The notes beneath the pieces are model-generated. The model was not told where the DNA came from. It made no database searches and was given only the letters and a program-made list of their open reading frames with translations. From an uncultured Alphaproteobacteria bacterium (GTDB lineage: Bacteria; Pseudomonadota; Alphaproteobacteria; MPNO01; UBA2964): a DNA stretch of 64,000 bases. Position numbers and translations under genes: made by a program. Shown piece by piece: positions 27,459 to 36,858 of this stretch (within the stretch, counting starts at the first letter, position 1; every line of letters begins with the position of its first letter). The DNA lies in the NCBI GenBank assembly GCA_951812775.1, contig OX638326.1:1686335-1750334 (forward strand), in the 5' to 3' direction.

Positions 27459-28673
27459 TTACTTACCTAGCGTATCCAGCCCGAACAGTTTCGCTGCACT
27501 ATGGCCAAGAATATTGCGCTTGGCCTGCTCATTGATAAACGGCAGCTTGGAAATCACAGTCGGTAAATCAAAATCCCAATGCGGCCAGTCTGACGCATAA
27601 AGCAACTGCGTCGGTGCATTGATCGACTCAAATGTCGCTTCAAGCAGTTTCATACTGGTCCGTTCCATCGGCTGACAGGTGTAATACATCTCTGCCATGT
27701 ATTCGCTGGGCAGGCGGTTGAGATTAGGCGCTTCCGACGAACGCATTAGATATTCATTGTCGAGGCGCTGCTGCATGAAGGGCACCCAAGCGAGACCCGA
27801 CTCAATCCACAGAACAGGCAGCTTCGGAAAACGCTCGGGGAGGCCGTTGATAATCCAGTTGGTAATATGAACCATATTGCACAGCACAAAGGTAATCGCA
27901 TGCATCAAGATAAAACGGTTTAGCTGACCGACATAACCTTCATTCTGCCAGTTTGGTCCAGCGTGAAAGCCCAGTACTTTGCCGCTTTCCTCAATCATCC
28001 GGTAAATACGCATATACTGATTGTGGTGCACTGGCTTATAGCGGACGGAGGTCACCATAAAGCCCGTGACATTTGGGTGATCAGCATACTCCGCAACGAT
28101 GCGCTCACAGGCCACCGGGTCGTTGAAGGGCAAATACAGCATCGAATAGATCCTGTCCTCTGATGACAGAACATTATCGACCAGCCAGCGATTATACCCG
28201 TCCGCCAACCCCACCTCGACATCGTCTTCGGGATGCAAACCAAGGGACAGCATGGGTGTCGGAAAGGTGATCTGATAATCGACCGCGAGCGAGTCCATGG
28301 CACGGCGAATAAGTTCGATATCGCGGTGCACACCGTCTTCTGCCGTGGCGACTTCTTCGAGCCCCTGATCATGGCTAACCCGACCGCCGACACCCTGATT
28401 GGCCGGCCATCCCGAGGATTGCATAATCCCGGGATGCAGATGTCCGTTGCGGGTAAAGGACTCCGCGACATGACGAACAATGTCATTGGGGATCAGCTCG
28501 ACGATCTGATCCCAGGACTGATTTTCAAAATGATGCGCATCAACATCAACGATCAACCAGTCATCCAGCCCCGCCTCCGTCACCGCCCGCTTGGCACGAG
28601 CCAGCGTTTCGCGGGTGTCTGACGCCTTACCAAGCTGATTAAGTTCTCTCGGTGTTTCGATTCCAGAATCCAT
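27459..28673 (-). CDS. Amidohydrolase-2 family metal-dependent hydrolase/decarboxylase
   Basis: A 404-residue TIM-barrel protein of the amidohydrolase-related (ACMSD-like) family, whose members hydrolyse or decarboxylate aromatic acids and lactones. Seen: IVDVDAHHFEN in place of the N-terminal DxH metal motif, LGFHAGPNW with a central His, WIESGLAWVP, and YASDWPHWDF with the late metal Asp. Its length (about 400) fits the longer o-phthalate/gallate-pathway-like branch. GGAGG precedes ATG 28673; longer frames start upstream. It ends one base after the convergent TauD-operon gene. The exact reaction is unknown; amide, lactone or carboxylate substrates are possible. Confidence 0.82.
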   Translation of the reverse strand: MDSGIETPRELNQLGKASDTRETLARAKRAVTEAGLDDWLIVDVDAHHFENQSWDQIVELIPNDIVRHVAESFTRNGHLHPGIMQSSGWPANQGVGGRVSHDQGLEEVATAEDGVHRDIELIRRAMDSLAVDYQITFPTPMLSLGLHPEDDVEVGLADGYNRWLVDNVLSSEDRIYSMLYLPFNDPVACERIVAEYADHPNVTGFMVTSVRYKPVHHNQYMRIYRMIEESGKVLGFHAGPNWQNEGYVGQLNRFILMHAITFVLCNMVHITNWIINGLPERFPKLPVLWIESGLAWVPFMQQRLDNEYLMRSSEAPNLNRLPSEYMAEMYYTCQPMERTSMKLLEATFESINAPTQLLYASDWPHWDFDLPTVISKLPFINEQAKRNILGHSAAKLFGLDTLGK

Positions 28674-28785
28674 GAGAAAAGCCTCCAATTGATCTGGCGC
28701 AACGCTGCCGTGCGGTTTATTTGTTAGACAGAATGCCGTGTTTATCGGCACGCACAACGAAAAAGACGATTTTTGAGGGCATAAG

Positions 28786-29352
28786 ATGAGCGAGAATGAT
28801 TTTGATTACGGGCCGTTGACTGGCCTGATCGGTGTTTGGACAGGGGACAAAGGAATGGATGTCGCCCCGGAACCTGACGGGATCGAAAACAATCCCTATT
28901 ACGAAACCATCACCTACACCGCCATCGGTGATGTCAAAAATGCCGAAGAGCAAGTCCTCACAGCGTTGCACTATCTTCAGGTCGTGCAACGCAAATCAAA
29001 CGACAAGGTTTTTCATCATCAAACGGGTTACTGGATGTGGGATGCCGCCGCGGGCACCGTGATGCACTCTTTGCAAATTCCGCGCGCGGTCTCGGTCTTG
29101 GCCGGTGGTGCTTACAACGGGGAAACCAATGATGCGGGTCAGGCGATAATTGCGGTTTCAGCCAGCGTTGATGATCCAAATTGGAAAATCATTGAATCAC
29201 CGTTCATGGCCCAAAAAGCCAGCACGCGATCCTTCGGTCAGAAAATCATCGTAGGCGATGGCAAGATGTCCTATAGCCAGACCACGCTGGTCGATATCTA
29301 CGGCAAAAAAGAATTCGTGCACACGGATGAGAATGAACTAACCCGAAGCTGA
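28786..29352 (+). CDS. Nitrobindin-like heme-binding beta-barrel protein (THAP4/DUF1794 type)
   Basis: A 188-residue protein with the fatty-acid-binding-protein-like barrel of nitrobindins: GLIGVWTGDKGMD near the N-terminus (the LxGxWxG motif), a YYETITYT strand, FHHQTGYWMWD in the core, and a C-terminal MSYSQTTLVDIYG strand. Family members bind heme b and react with nitric oxide or peroxynitrite; the usual proximal His near the C-terminus is plausibly His181 in EFVHTDE, though I cannot confirm it. It is transcribed divergently from the amidohydrolase gene and converges on yajQ. Confidence 0.72.
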   Translation: MSENDFDYGPLTGLIGVWTGDKGMDVAPEPDGIENNPYYETITYTAIGDVKNAEEQVLTALHYLQVVQRKSNDKVFHHQTGYWMWDAAAGTVMHSLQIPRAVSVLAGGAYNGETNDAGQAIIAVSASVDDPNWKIIESPFMAQKASTRSFGQKIIVGDGKMSYSQTTLVDIYGKKEFVHTDENELTRS

Positions 29353-29364
29353 ACTCTGGATAGT

Positions 29365-29850
29365 TCAGTCGCGAAAATTCACATATTGCAGCGGATGCTC
29401 GATCTTGCTCTCTTTGATCAGCGCCATCGCTTTCTGTAGATCATCACGTTTCTTGCCGGTGACGCGTAACTCATCGCTTTGAATAGCAACCTGCACCTTC
29501 ATCTTGGCGCCTTTGATGGTCTTGACGATCTTCTGCGCCAGTTCTCGTTCAATGCCCTGTTTCACCAGTACGTTTTGGCGCATGGAATTGCCGAAGGCTT
29601 TTTCCGGCGTTTGGAAATCCAGTGCCCCGACGCTGACCTTGCGCTTTGCCATGTGGCCGCGCAGTAACTCCTGCACCTGTTTCAGCTTGAGCTCATCATC
29701 CGCCAGAATTTGCAGGACTTGATCGTTGCGCTCTATCGAGCTGGAACTTCCCTTAAAGTCATAGCGCGTACCGATCTCGCGCATCGCGCCCTGAACTGCG
29801 TTGTCGACTTCGGCCATCTCTGTACGGGAAACAATATCAAAGGACGGCAT
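29365..29850 (-). CDS. yajQ: YajQ family nucleotide-binding protein
   Basis: A 161-residue protein closely matching YajQ over its whole length: MPSFDIVSR at the start, RYDFKGSSSSIE, LGA-like VGALDFQTPEKA, and the C-terminal RVTGKKRDDLQ followed by the YVNFRD end. YajQ proteins have two ferredoxin-like domains; some homologues bind cyclic di-GMP and affect virulence or transcription, others bind RNA or GTP. ATG 29850 matches the family start; the frame extends seven codons upstream. It converges on the nitrobindin-like gene with a 12-base gap. Confidence 0.95.
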   Translation of the reverse strand: MPSFDIVSRTEMAEVDNAVQGAMREIGTRYDFKGSSSSIERNDQVLQILADDELKLKQVQELLRGHMAKRKVSVGALDFQTPEKAFGNSMRQNVLVKQGIERELAQKIVKTIKGAKMKVQVAIQSDELRVTGKKRDDLQKAMALIKESKIEHPLQYVNFRD

Positions 29851-30057
29851 TTCAACCTCACAAATCAGCAAATTAGATGATGGCTTTATAGCGCAAAGCC
29901 CAGAAGCAAGCAGTCGAAAAATTAGTCCGGCGGCCTCACCTGACGACCAATTTGTTTAAACCGGAAAGCCTAATTGTTTAAATACGCCCTACCGCTGTGG
30001 GATCATTTCCGATTGGGCGCCACAGCTATAACTCTGTAAAGGCCCACTGCTTCATAA

Positions 30058-30113
30058 TATAATATTTATGCATATTATATATTAAAATTATGATTTTATT
30101 TAATTTCATAATT
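30058..30113. promoter_or_regulatory. AT-rich leader with two inverted repeats before the MFS gene
   Basis: Repeat 1: TATAATAT (30058-30065) and ATATTATA (30072-30079) around a six-base centre. Repeat 2: AATTATGA (30086-30093) and TCATAATT (30106-30113) around twelve bases. Both are exact and sit in a markedly AT-rich stretch 18-73 bases before the MFS start at 30131, as expected for a promoter with operators. No Shine-Dalgarno sequence is visible between here and the ATG. Confidence 0.45.
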
Positions 30114-30130
30114 GTGGCATCTACACGCTC

Positions 30131-31381
30131 ATGGCACAGCTAACGCATTCCAGTACTGGCACGACACTCGGCAGTGAAATCAGAATTCTCAGTCTGATCG
30201 GCACTGGCCATTTTATGAGCTATTTTTATAACCTGACTTTACCCCTCCTGATTACCTTTCTTGCGACAGATTACAGCTACACACCGGCTCAACTCGGCGT
30301 CTTTATCGCGGCTTTCGCAATCGCTGCTGCGGTAGCGCAACTGCCCGTTGGATTGCTGGTCGATAAGATTGGTGCACACGCGATATTGTTTGCCGGCTTA
30401 ACGCTGGAGGCCTTCTCCATCGGCGCGATGGCTTTCGCCGACAGCTATACCCTGCTGGTCGCTTTGGCCATATCTGCGGGCCTGGGCCACAGCGTCTTTC
30501 ACCCTGCCGATTATGCGATAATGAACGCTTCGATTGATGAAAGCCGTATCGGTCGCGCCTTCAGTATGCATACTGTTACCGGCACAGCTGGCTCCGCCCT
30601 GGCGCCAATAATGATCACCTTTTTAGCCGCTCTTTGGGACTGGCGGTTGGCGCTGATCGCGGTCGCCGGATTTGGTTTGCTGACGGCGGTCGCCGTTGCC
30701 AGCCAAGCCCATATTCTGAAAGACCAGGTCGCGGGCAAGAAAAAGCCGGAGAAACCACTCAAGAGACGTCCGGTCCGATCTGCCAAGGCCAATTTACGGC
30801 TGCTGATGACACCGTCTGTTCTGGTCCTTTTTGCGTTCTTTCTCGTTACCACAATAGTCACGAGCGGCATTCAGGCCTTTGGTATCTTTACTCTGATTGA
30901 GCTCCACAGCGTGGCAAAAACCACCGCCAGTACGGCGCTCACCTCATTCCTGATCGCTTCCGCCTTCGGTGTCATCGTTGGCGGCTGGATTGCCGACAAG
31001 ACGCCGCGCCACGGGTTAATCGCAACGATTGCCTTTTTGACAACGGCGGTCGTGCTCGTGGTCATTGGTGAAGTTTCGATGCCGGTTTTCGCACTCCTCG
31101 CCGCATTCGCAGGTATCGGCATTCTTCAGGGGCTGGTTAAACCGGCCCGCGACATGATGGTGCGCGCCGCGATGCCACCCGGCACCGCAGGAACCATTTT
31201 TGCGTTCATGTCGACAGGTCGCCTCATTGGCAGCGCCATAACACCGATCATCGTTGGTTTACTCATCACCAACGGCATGACCGATAAAGTCTTTATGATG
31301 TTGGCGGCATTCTCCGTTATCGGCCTCGCGACCGGGCGTTGCCGCAAAAGCCGATGGGATAACCTGCTTAAATGCTACTGA
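30131..31381 (+). CDS. Major facilitator superfamily transporter
   Basis: A 416-residue inner-membrane MFS transporter with about twelve hydrophobic helices and a central basic cytoplasmic loop (KKKPEKPLKRRPVRSAK, about residues 202-218). The loop-2/3 signature is seen as GLLVDKIGAHAILF and its second-half repeat as GGWIADKTPRHGLI. It is related to the drug/metabolite MFS type rather than sugar porters. It is the only plus-strand gene before a convergent alpha/beta hydrolase, whose end it overlaps by 14 bases. Its last 15 or so residues are polar and basic. The substrate is unknown; uptake or efflux of an aromatic acid would suit the neighbourhood. Confidence 0.85.
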   Translation: MAQLTHSSTGTTLGSEIRILSLIGTGHFMSYFYNLTLPLLITFLATDYSYTPAQLGVFIAAFAIAAAVAQLPVGLLVDKIGAHAILFAGLTLEAFSIGAMAFADSYTLLVALAISAGLGHSVFHPADYAIMNASIDESRIGRAFSMHTVTGTAGSALAPIMITFLAALWDWRLALIAVAGFGLLTAVAVASQAHILKDQVAGKKKPEKPLKRRPVRSAKANLRLLMTPSVLVLFAFFLVTTIVTSGIQAFGIFTLIELHSVAKTTASTALTSFLIASAFGVIVGGWIADKTPRHGLIATIAFLTTAVVLVVIGEVSMPVFALLAAFAGIGILQGLVKPARDMMVRAAMPPGTAGTIFAFMSTGRLIGSAITPIIVGLLITNGMTDKVFMMLAAFSVIGLATGRCRKSRWDNLLKCY

Positions 31382-32156
31382 GAAAGTCCTTTAGCGCCGC
31401 GTTAAAATCAGCCGGATTCTCCAAGTTCGATATATGCCCTGCTGCCGGAATAATCACATGCCTGGCCCCGGGAATAGCAGCAGCAGCCTCGGCCAGAGCC
31501 TCGGGCGGGGCGCCTTTATCATTGGCGCCACCAATGATCATCGTTGGGGTCGAAATTTCGCCGAGTCGTGATCCAAATGCCAATGTCTTGAGTGCCTGGC
31601 AACACCCGGCATGGCCAGTTTGATCGGTAGAGCGGATCATCGCGCGGACTTTATCAAGCACCGGGATATTGGCCGAAACGGATTCCGGCGTGAACCAGCG
31701 CGAAATCGTCGATTCAACCAGCCCTTCCATACCTTCTTCAGCCGCGACATCGATACGATGCTGGAAATAGTCCTGATAATCCGGCGGTGCGTCCGGGCGT
31801 GAATCGCAGGCCGTCAAACTCAGCATCCGATCACCATGGTCCTGCGCCAAGCCGTACCCCATCATGCCGCCAATCGATAGGCCGCACCAATGGGTCTTAT
31901 CAACCCCGACATGGTCCATTAATGCCAACGCATCATCAATAATTATCGGGAAGGTATAAGGACCTTCCGGTGCCGAAGATTGGCCAAGTCCCCGGTGGTC
32001 ATAACGCAGGATACGAAAATCATCCTTCAGCATCTCCGCCTGGTCATCCCACAAGGTGAGATTGTTACACAAAGCGTGTGCAAAGGTGATCCATGGTTTC
32101 CCTTCAGTACCCGAAACCTCGTAATTAATGGTGATGCCGTTGACGTCTGCTTTCAC
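31368..32156 (-). CDS. Alpha/beta hydrolase (3-oxoadipate enol-lactonase-like)
   Basis: A 262-residue alpha/beta hydrolase. The nucleophile elbow is GLSIGGMMG (catalytic Ser), the oxyanion region FAHALCNNLTLW, the catalytic His is in AAGHISNLE, and the strand DYRHRGLG-like RYDHRGLGQSS is typical of the PcaD/BPHL group. Start choice: GGAGG lies five bases before GTG 32156, giving the usual length; longer frames add an unlikely basic leader. It is divergent from the UbiD gene (127 bases apart), suggesting shared control. 3-oxoadipate enol-lactonase or another ester/lactone hydrolase in aromatic breakdown is the best guess. Confidence 0.85.
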   Translation of the reverse strand: MKADVNGITINYEVSGTEGKPWITFAHALCNNLTLWDDQAEMLKDDFRILRYDHRGLGQSSAPEGPYTFPIIIDDALALMDHVGVDKTHWCGLSIGGMMGYGLAQDHGDRMLSLTACDSRPDAPPDYQDYFQHRIDVAAEEGMEGLVESTISRWFTPESVSANIPVLDKVRAMIRSTDQTGHAGCCQALKTLAFGSRLGEISTPTMIIGGANDKGAPPEALAEAAAAIPGARHVIIPAAGHISNLENPADFNAALKDFLSSI

Positions 32157-32283
32157 TGTATCCTCCGTTAAAACATGTCGTTTGAAATACTGGAGCATGT
32201 CCCGTCTGTCCACCATCCTTCTTGCGTTTTTGCGTTCTGTCCCGTAGACAGACGCATCCTTTAAACGCAACTTGGAAGTGATA

Positions 32284-33864
32284 ATGAGCACGGCACGCAA
32301 AGACGCCGCCCCCGGCGCCCCATCAGACAAAGTCTATGACCTTCGAGGCACTCTGGAGTTTCTTGAATCAGAAGGTGATCTGGTCGTAACGGACAAGGAA
32401 GTTGATCCCGATTTAGAGATCATTTCATTGCAAAAGAAGTTCGATGGCGGCTGCCCCATTCTGTTTAACAACGTCAAGGGCAAGCCCAATAATCGTGTCG
32501 TCACAAATCTTTTGAGTGACCAAAACATCATCAACAAACTGTTTGGTTGGCCGGACAATGTTACCCGTACGCGAATGACTGCTGATGCGTTGCGTAACCC
32601 GATCCCGCCTGTCGTGATCGATCAAAAAGACGCGCCGGTGCAGGAAGTGGTCATCGAAGACCCCGCCAACGTGAATGATTACATCGTCCCGGTTCGCCAC
32701 ACCGAATATGAACCGGAACTCACCGTCGGCTCTGGTATTCGTTGCGTTACCGGCAAGCATTTCGAGGGTGGCACCGATCTCGGCTACAATCGGATGAACT
32801 TCCGCTGGGGAAACATCGGTACCTTTCAAATCTCGCCCGGCTCACATATGTGGCAAGTCGCCAGCCGCTATTACAAATCAGATGAACCGGTCCCCATTAC
32901 AGTCTGTTTTGGTGTACCGCCGTCATGCACCATGCTTGCCGGTGCCGGTTTTGACTATGTCATCCTGCCCGAGGGTTGCGATGAAATTGCAGTCGCCGGT
33001 GCCATGCAGGGTGCCCCCGTACGCATGGTTCAGGCGCGCACGGTCGACGCCTTAGTACTTGCAGACGCTGAGGTCGTTTTGGAAGGGTACATTTATCCGC
33101 GCGATCGCCGTTTCGAGACTGCAGAATCGGAAGAATCCGGTATGCAGGGCCGTCACCATTTCCATCCGGAATGGTCCGGCTATATGGGCAAAGCCTATAA
33201 AGCACCGACATTCCATTGCACCGCTGTAACGACACGGGCACCGGAATTAAAGCCGATCATCTTTGCGCTTGGTGTCCATACGATGGACGAACACAATATC
33301 GACACCACCATCCGTGAAGCGGCGATTTACGAGCTGTGTGAACGGATGCAGCCCGGTATTGTGACCGACGTGAACATCCCCTACTGCATGACGGACTGGG
33401 GCGGCGCCATCATTCAGGTCAAAAAGAAAAGCCAGATCGACGAAGGTTGGCAGCGCAACTTCCTGTCGGCGATCCTGTCGACCTCGCAGGGTGCACGTGT
33501 CGCCATCGCCTGTTCGGAAGACACAGACATTTATGACATGGATGATGTCATGTGGTGCCTGACAACCCGGGTAAATCCGCATACCGATATCCTCAACCCG
33601 CTACCGGGTGGTCGTGGCCAGACCTTTATGCCTGCTGAACGCATGACGGCGGGTGATAAGGAATGGACTGCATCAAACACCCGTTTTGAAGGCGGCATGG
33701 GGATCGATACAACGGTGCCATATGGCTATGAGGAAGACTTCCTGCGTCCGCAATATCCGGTCGACAAGTTTGACGCCAAGAACTGGTTCACCGACTCCGA
33801 CATCGACAACATGACCAAGCGTATGCACGGCTGGATGCATTCGCTCGCCAAATACGGCCGCTAA
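32284..33864 (+). CDS. UbiD family (prenylated-FMN) decarboxylase
   Basis: A 526-residue UbiD-like enzyme that would reversibly decarboxylate an unsaturated or aromatic acid using prenylated FMN. Conserved elements: N169/R170 of the GYNRM segment (the prFMN-site Arg), Glu263 and Glu267 in ADAEVVLEG, and a Glu in HPEWSGYMG (Glu296) that lines up with the usual FGE active-site Glu but follows an insertion (about residues 277-295). GGAAG precedes ATG 32284. The prFMN synthase UbiX is not in the window. Homologues act on protocatechuate, vanillate, phthaloyl-CoA and others, so the substrate stays open. Confidence 0.9.
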   Translation: MSTARKDAAPGAPSDKVYDLRGTLEFLESEGDLVVTDKEVDPDLEIISLQKKFDGGCPILFNNVKGKPNNRVVTNLLSDQNIINKLFGWPDNVTRTRMTADALRNPIPPVVIDQKDAPVQEVVIEDPANVNDYIVPVRHTEYEPELTVGSGIRCVTGKHFEGGTDLGYNRMNFRWGNIGTFQISPGSHMWQVASRYYKSDEPVPITVCFGVPPSCTMLAGAGFDYVILPEGCDEIAVAGAMQGAPVRMVQARTVDALVLADAEVVLEGYIYPRDRRFETAESEESGMQGRHHFHPEWSGYMGKAYKAPTFHCTAVTTRAPELKPIIFALGVHTMDEHNIDTTIREAAIYELCERMQPGIVTDVNIPYCMTDWGGAIIQVKKKSQIDEGWQRNFLSAILSTSQGARVAIACSEDTDIYDMDDVMWCLTTRVNPHTDILNPLPGGRGQTFMPAERMTAGDKEWTASNTRFEGGMGIDTTVPYGYEEDFLRPQYPVDKFDAKNWFTDSDIDNMTKRMHGWMHSLAKYGR

Positions 33865-33937
33865 CCTTTCACCCCTGTTTGAATGGCGGTATTCGCGTTA
33901 CGCTGCCACTCAACAGGGAAACGGTTAGGACATCGTC

Positions 33938-35425
33938 ATGAGCGGCGGATTTATCGAACGACACAATCTGTGGAATGATGAGCAAATTCGCCGCGCCGCC
34001 GAGCTTGAAAAGCGGATCAAGTCTGAAGATATCAAGCTGATCCGGCTGGCCTGGTCAGACAGCCATGGCAGCTCCCGTACCAAGGAAGTTTCAGCACCCG
34101 TATTCCTTAAATCGCTGAAAGACGGCTACAACATTAATGTTGCGACCTTTACGCTGGATGCAACAGGAGGCCGGGTCTTCCGTTCCTTTATCCGTGGCGG
34201 CGGGATGGGACTCGATGAAATGACGGGTTCCCCGAACCTGACGGTCATGCCTGACCCGCTTACGTTTCGGACGTTGCCTTGGGCACCTGGTCTGGGTTGG
34301 GTTTTGTGCAATGAGTATTTCGATGACGGTACGCCCTTCCATTTTTCCAGCCGTCAGCTCCTGCACAAGCAAATCGACCGGTTCGCTAAACGCAATATCG
34401 ACCTCATTGTCGGACTTGAAGTTGAGTGGTATCTCCGGCGCGTTGAACAAGAACGACTGACACCTGAAAACTCAGGTATTCCAGGCGAACGCGGCCGCCC
34501 CATAGAGACGTCATCTGTAGAACCAGGCTACTCATATCATTTGGAATCGAATTTTGATTTGATGCAGCCAATCCTCAGTGAATTGGCCAATATCTATGAA
34601 AAGCTCGAACTGCCTCTGCGGTCAATTGAAAACGAATATGGACCGGGCCAAGTCGAATGCACCTTCGATGCGCAACCTGCCGCTCAAGCCGCCGATGATT
34701 TTCTGCTATTCCGCACCGCGACACGGCAGGTCTGCCGACGTCACGGCTATATGGCGACCTTCATGTGCAAGCCAGCGATAGAAGGGTATTGCACCAACGG
34801 CTGGCACCTCCACCAATCACTTGTTGATCGCGACACGCAGCAGAACCTGTGCATGCCCGAAGGCGCCGACGAACCGCTATCGCCATTAGCTAAAAATTAC
34901 ATGGCCGGACTGCTCGAAAACGCCAACGCGTCCTCCGTATTTGCGACACCAACAATCAACGGTTATCGCCGATTTATGCCCAACTCCCTCGCACCGGATC
35001 GCGCAACCTGGAGCCACGACCATCGCGGCACCATGTTAAGGGTCCTCGGAGGGATGGGCGACCCAGCCACCCGTTTTGAAAACCGGATCGGCGAACCAGC
35101 GGCAAATCCTTATCTGTTTATCGCGTCACAGATCGTCGGTGGACTCGATGGAATCGAACGCAATGCGGAACCATGGGGAGCAGACGACGCCCCCTATGAG
35201 GCTGACCGCCCCATGCTGCCGACAACGCTGGAAGCCGCCCTTGAGACGCTGGACGGAAGCAAGCTGTTTCGGGAAGCCTTTGGCGACACCTATATCGATT
35301 ATTATCTCGGTCTCAAACATGCCGAATTGAATCGATTTAAGGCGTATGTTGAGGATAATGGGGACCAGGATGCTGAGAACGGCATCTCGCACTGGGAACA
35401 GAACGAATATTTTGATTTCTTTTAG
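33938..35425 (+). CDS. Glutamine-synthetase-like ATP-dependent gamma-glutamyl ligase
   Basis: A 495-residue member of the glutamine synthetase superfamily. Catalytic-domain signatures are present: IENEYGPGQVE (metal-binding Glu), NGWHLHQSL (the HxH-type metal/glutamate site), and ENRIGEPAANPYL near the end. True GlnA is normally near a nitrogen-regulation gene and a different length. This one is immediately followed (35 bases) by Rieske oxygenase alpha and beta genes, like the gamma-glutamylanilide synthases of aniline-degradation clusters or other amine-glutamylating enzymes. AGGA is seven bases before ATG 33938. A gamma-glutamyl-amine role is inference. Confidence 0.85.
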   Translation: MSGGFIERHNLWNDEQIRRAAELEKRIKSEDIKLIRLAWSDSHGSSRTKEVSAPVFLKSLKDGYNINVATFTLDATGGRVFRSFIRGGGMGLDEMTGSPNLTVMPDPLTFRTLPWAPGLGWVLCNEYFDDGTPFHFSSRQLLHKQIDRFAKRNIDLIVGLEVEWYLRRVEQERLTPENSGIPGERGRPIETSSVEPGYSYHLESNFDLMQPILSELANIYEKLELPLRSIENEYGPGQVECTFDAQPAAQAADDFLLFRTATRQVCRRHGYMATFMCKPAIEGYCTNGWHLHQSLVDRDTQQNLCMPEGADEPLSPLAKNYMAGLLENANASSVFATPTINGYRRFMPNSLAPDRATWSHDHRGTMLRVLGGMGDPATRFENRIGEPAANPYLFIASQIVGGLDGIERNAEPWGADDAPYEADRPMLPTTLEAALETLDGSKLFREAFGDTYIDYYLGLKHAELNRFKAYVEDNGDQDAENGISHWEQNEYFDFF

Positions 35426-35460
35426 TCGCGCGACCATCGCGGCAGGACAAGGGGTCCGAT

Positions 35461-36858
35461 ATGACACCGGACGACAGCTTTAACAGTGGCGTTGCAAGGC
35501 CAACAGCGGATCAATTCGATTTCAATGAGTTGATATTCGAAGATCGCGTGCATCAGCGGATCTATACCGAAGAAGCGGTATTCCGTGAGGAAATGCGCAA
35601 GATATTTGCCGGCGTCTGGGTCTACCTCGCTCACGAAAGCCAGATACCGGAGAACGACGACTTCGTCGCGTCAAAGTTGGGATTGCGGCCGATTATCGTT
35701 GTCCGAGATTCAACGGGCCGCATTCGCGCACTCTATAACCGCTGCACCCATCGTGGGGCGACGGTCTGCCGCCAGCAGCAGGGCAGTGCCAAGTCATTCG
35801 CCTGCCCCTATCATGGCTGGAGCTATTTCAATTCAGGCAAGATCAGCGGCGTCCCCTGGCCCGACGGCTACGCCGACGATTTCTCAGACCCGAAATACAA
35901 TTTGGCACAGGTTCCACGTGTGCAGTCCTATCGAGGATTTATCTTTGGCACGTTAAACCCCGACATGCCGCCGCTGGAAGAGTATCTCGGCGGTGTCAAA
36001 AAACCTCTTGATGAATGGCTGGACCGGCATCCCGGCGGGACACTTTCCTTTTGCGATGCAAACCGGCTGAAGTTCAATGGCAATTGGAAGCTCCTCTACG
36101 ACAATTCCGCTGACGGTTATCACGTGATCTTTTCGCATCGCTCTCTGCTGGCCATGGAGAACCGGCTGGTCGAAGGAAACGATGAAGACAAGGGAATGGC
36201 CTATTATAAGTCCAGTCCCGACAATGCGCCCTTCTATGTCAAAGTTTTTGAGAACGGCCATCATTACAAGGACAAGCGCCCGGCAGTCGATACCAGCCCC
36301 GGTGGCCTATGGAATATCGAAGGCCCACATCCCGGCATGGAACATTACGAAGCCCTGATCCGCGAGAAACTCGGAGACAAAGCTGGCTCCGTGTTGGACC
36401 TGGCGTCCTCCGAACCCGTCAACATCAATGTCTTTCCCAACCTGCATATCCTCGGCAATCACGTACAGGTCTCGCAACCTATATCGCTGACCGAAACTGA
36501 CACCACATGGTGGGGCACGGCTGTAATAGATGAAAAGGACGAGTTGCATGGGTGTGTCGATGCGGTGAATGCCTTGCGCATGCGCACCCAGGAAAGCTTC
36601 CCCAATTTTGGTGAACTCGACGATTTGATGAATTTTGAGCAAATTCAGGCCGGGCTTGCCGGCGTTGAAGACGAATGGGTCTATATGCACCGCGGGTTCG
36701 GTATCCCGGATCGTATCAAGCGCGACACAGATGGCTATTTAATTGGCCCACCAACCGACGAAGTGTTCCTAAGGGAAACCATGCAGGTCTACAAAAACCT
36801 GATGATGTCGGAACCCAATCTGATCATCGAACGCGACATCGAAGCGGCGGCAGAGTAA
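35461..36858 (+). CDS. Rieske-type ring-hydroxylating oxygenase alpha subunit (system 1)
   Basis: A 465-residue oxygenase alpha subunit. The Rieske 2Fe-2S site is Cys95-x-His97 and Cys115-x2-His118 (RCTHRGA, ACPYHGWSY). The mononuclear iron site has His221 and His226 in DGYHVIFSHRS, with Asp218 as the bridging residue in NSADGYH. It would hydroxylate an aromatic ring with O2 and electrons from a reductase not present in this window. The small subunit follows with a one-base TAATG overlap, and a glutamine-synthetase-like gene precedes it, an order reminiscent of aniline dioxygenase clusters. A benzoate/anthranilate-type substrate is equally possible. Confidence 0.92.
   Translation: MTPDDSFNSGVARPTADQFDFNELIFEDRVHQRIYTEEAVFREEMRKIFAGVWVYLAHESQIPENDDFVASKLGLRPIIVVRDSTGRIRALYNRCTHRGATVCRQQQGSAKSFACPYHGWSYFNSGKISGVPWPDGYADDFSDPKYNLAQVPRVQSYRGFIFGTLNPDMPPLEEYLGGVKKPLDEWLDRHPGGTLSFCDANRLKFNGNWKLLYDNSADGYHVIFSHRSLLAMENRLVEGNDEDKGMAYYKSSPDNAPFYVKVFENGHHYKDKRPAVDTSPGGLWNIEGPHPGMEHYEALIREKLGDKAGSVLDLASSEPVNINVFPNLHILGNHVQVSQPISLTETDTTWWGTAVIDEKDELHGCVDAVNALRMRTQESFPNFGELDDLMNFEQIQAGLAGVEDEWVYMHRGFGIPDRIKRDTDGYLIGPPTDEVFLRETMQVYKNLMMSEPNLIIERDIEAAAE

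Noticed and set aside
31320..31381. Frameshift at the MFS C-terminus
   Set aside because: The basic tail looks unusual and another phase also reads plausibly, but the length is already normal for the family and no homopolymer supports slippage.
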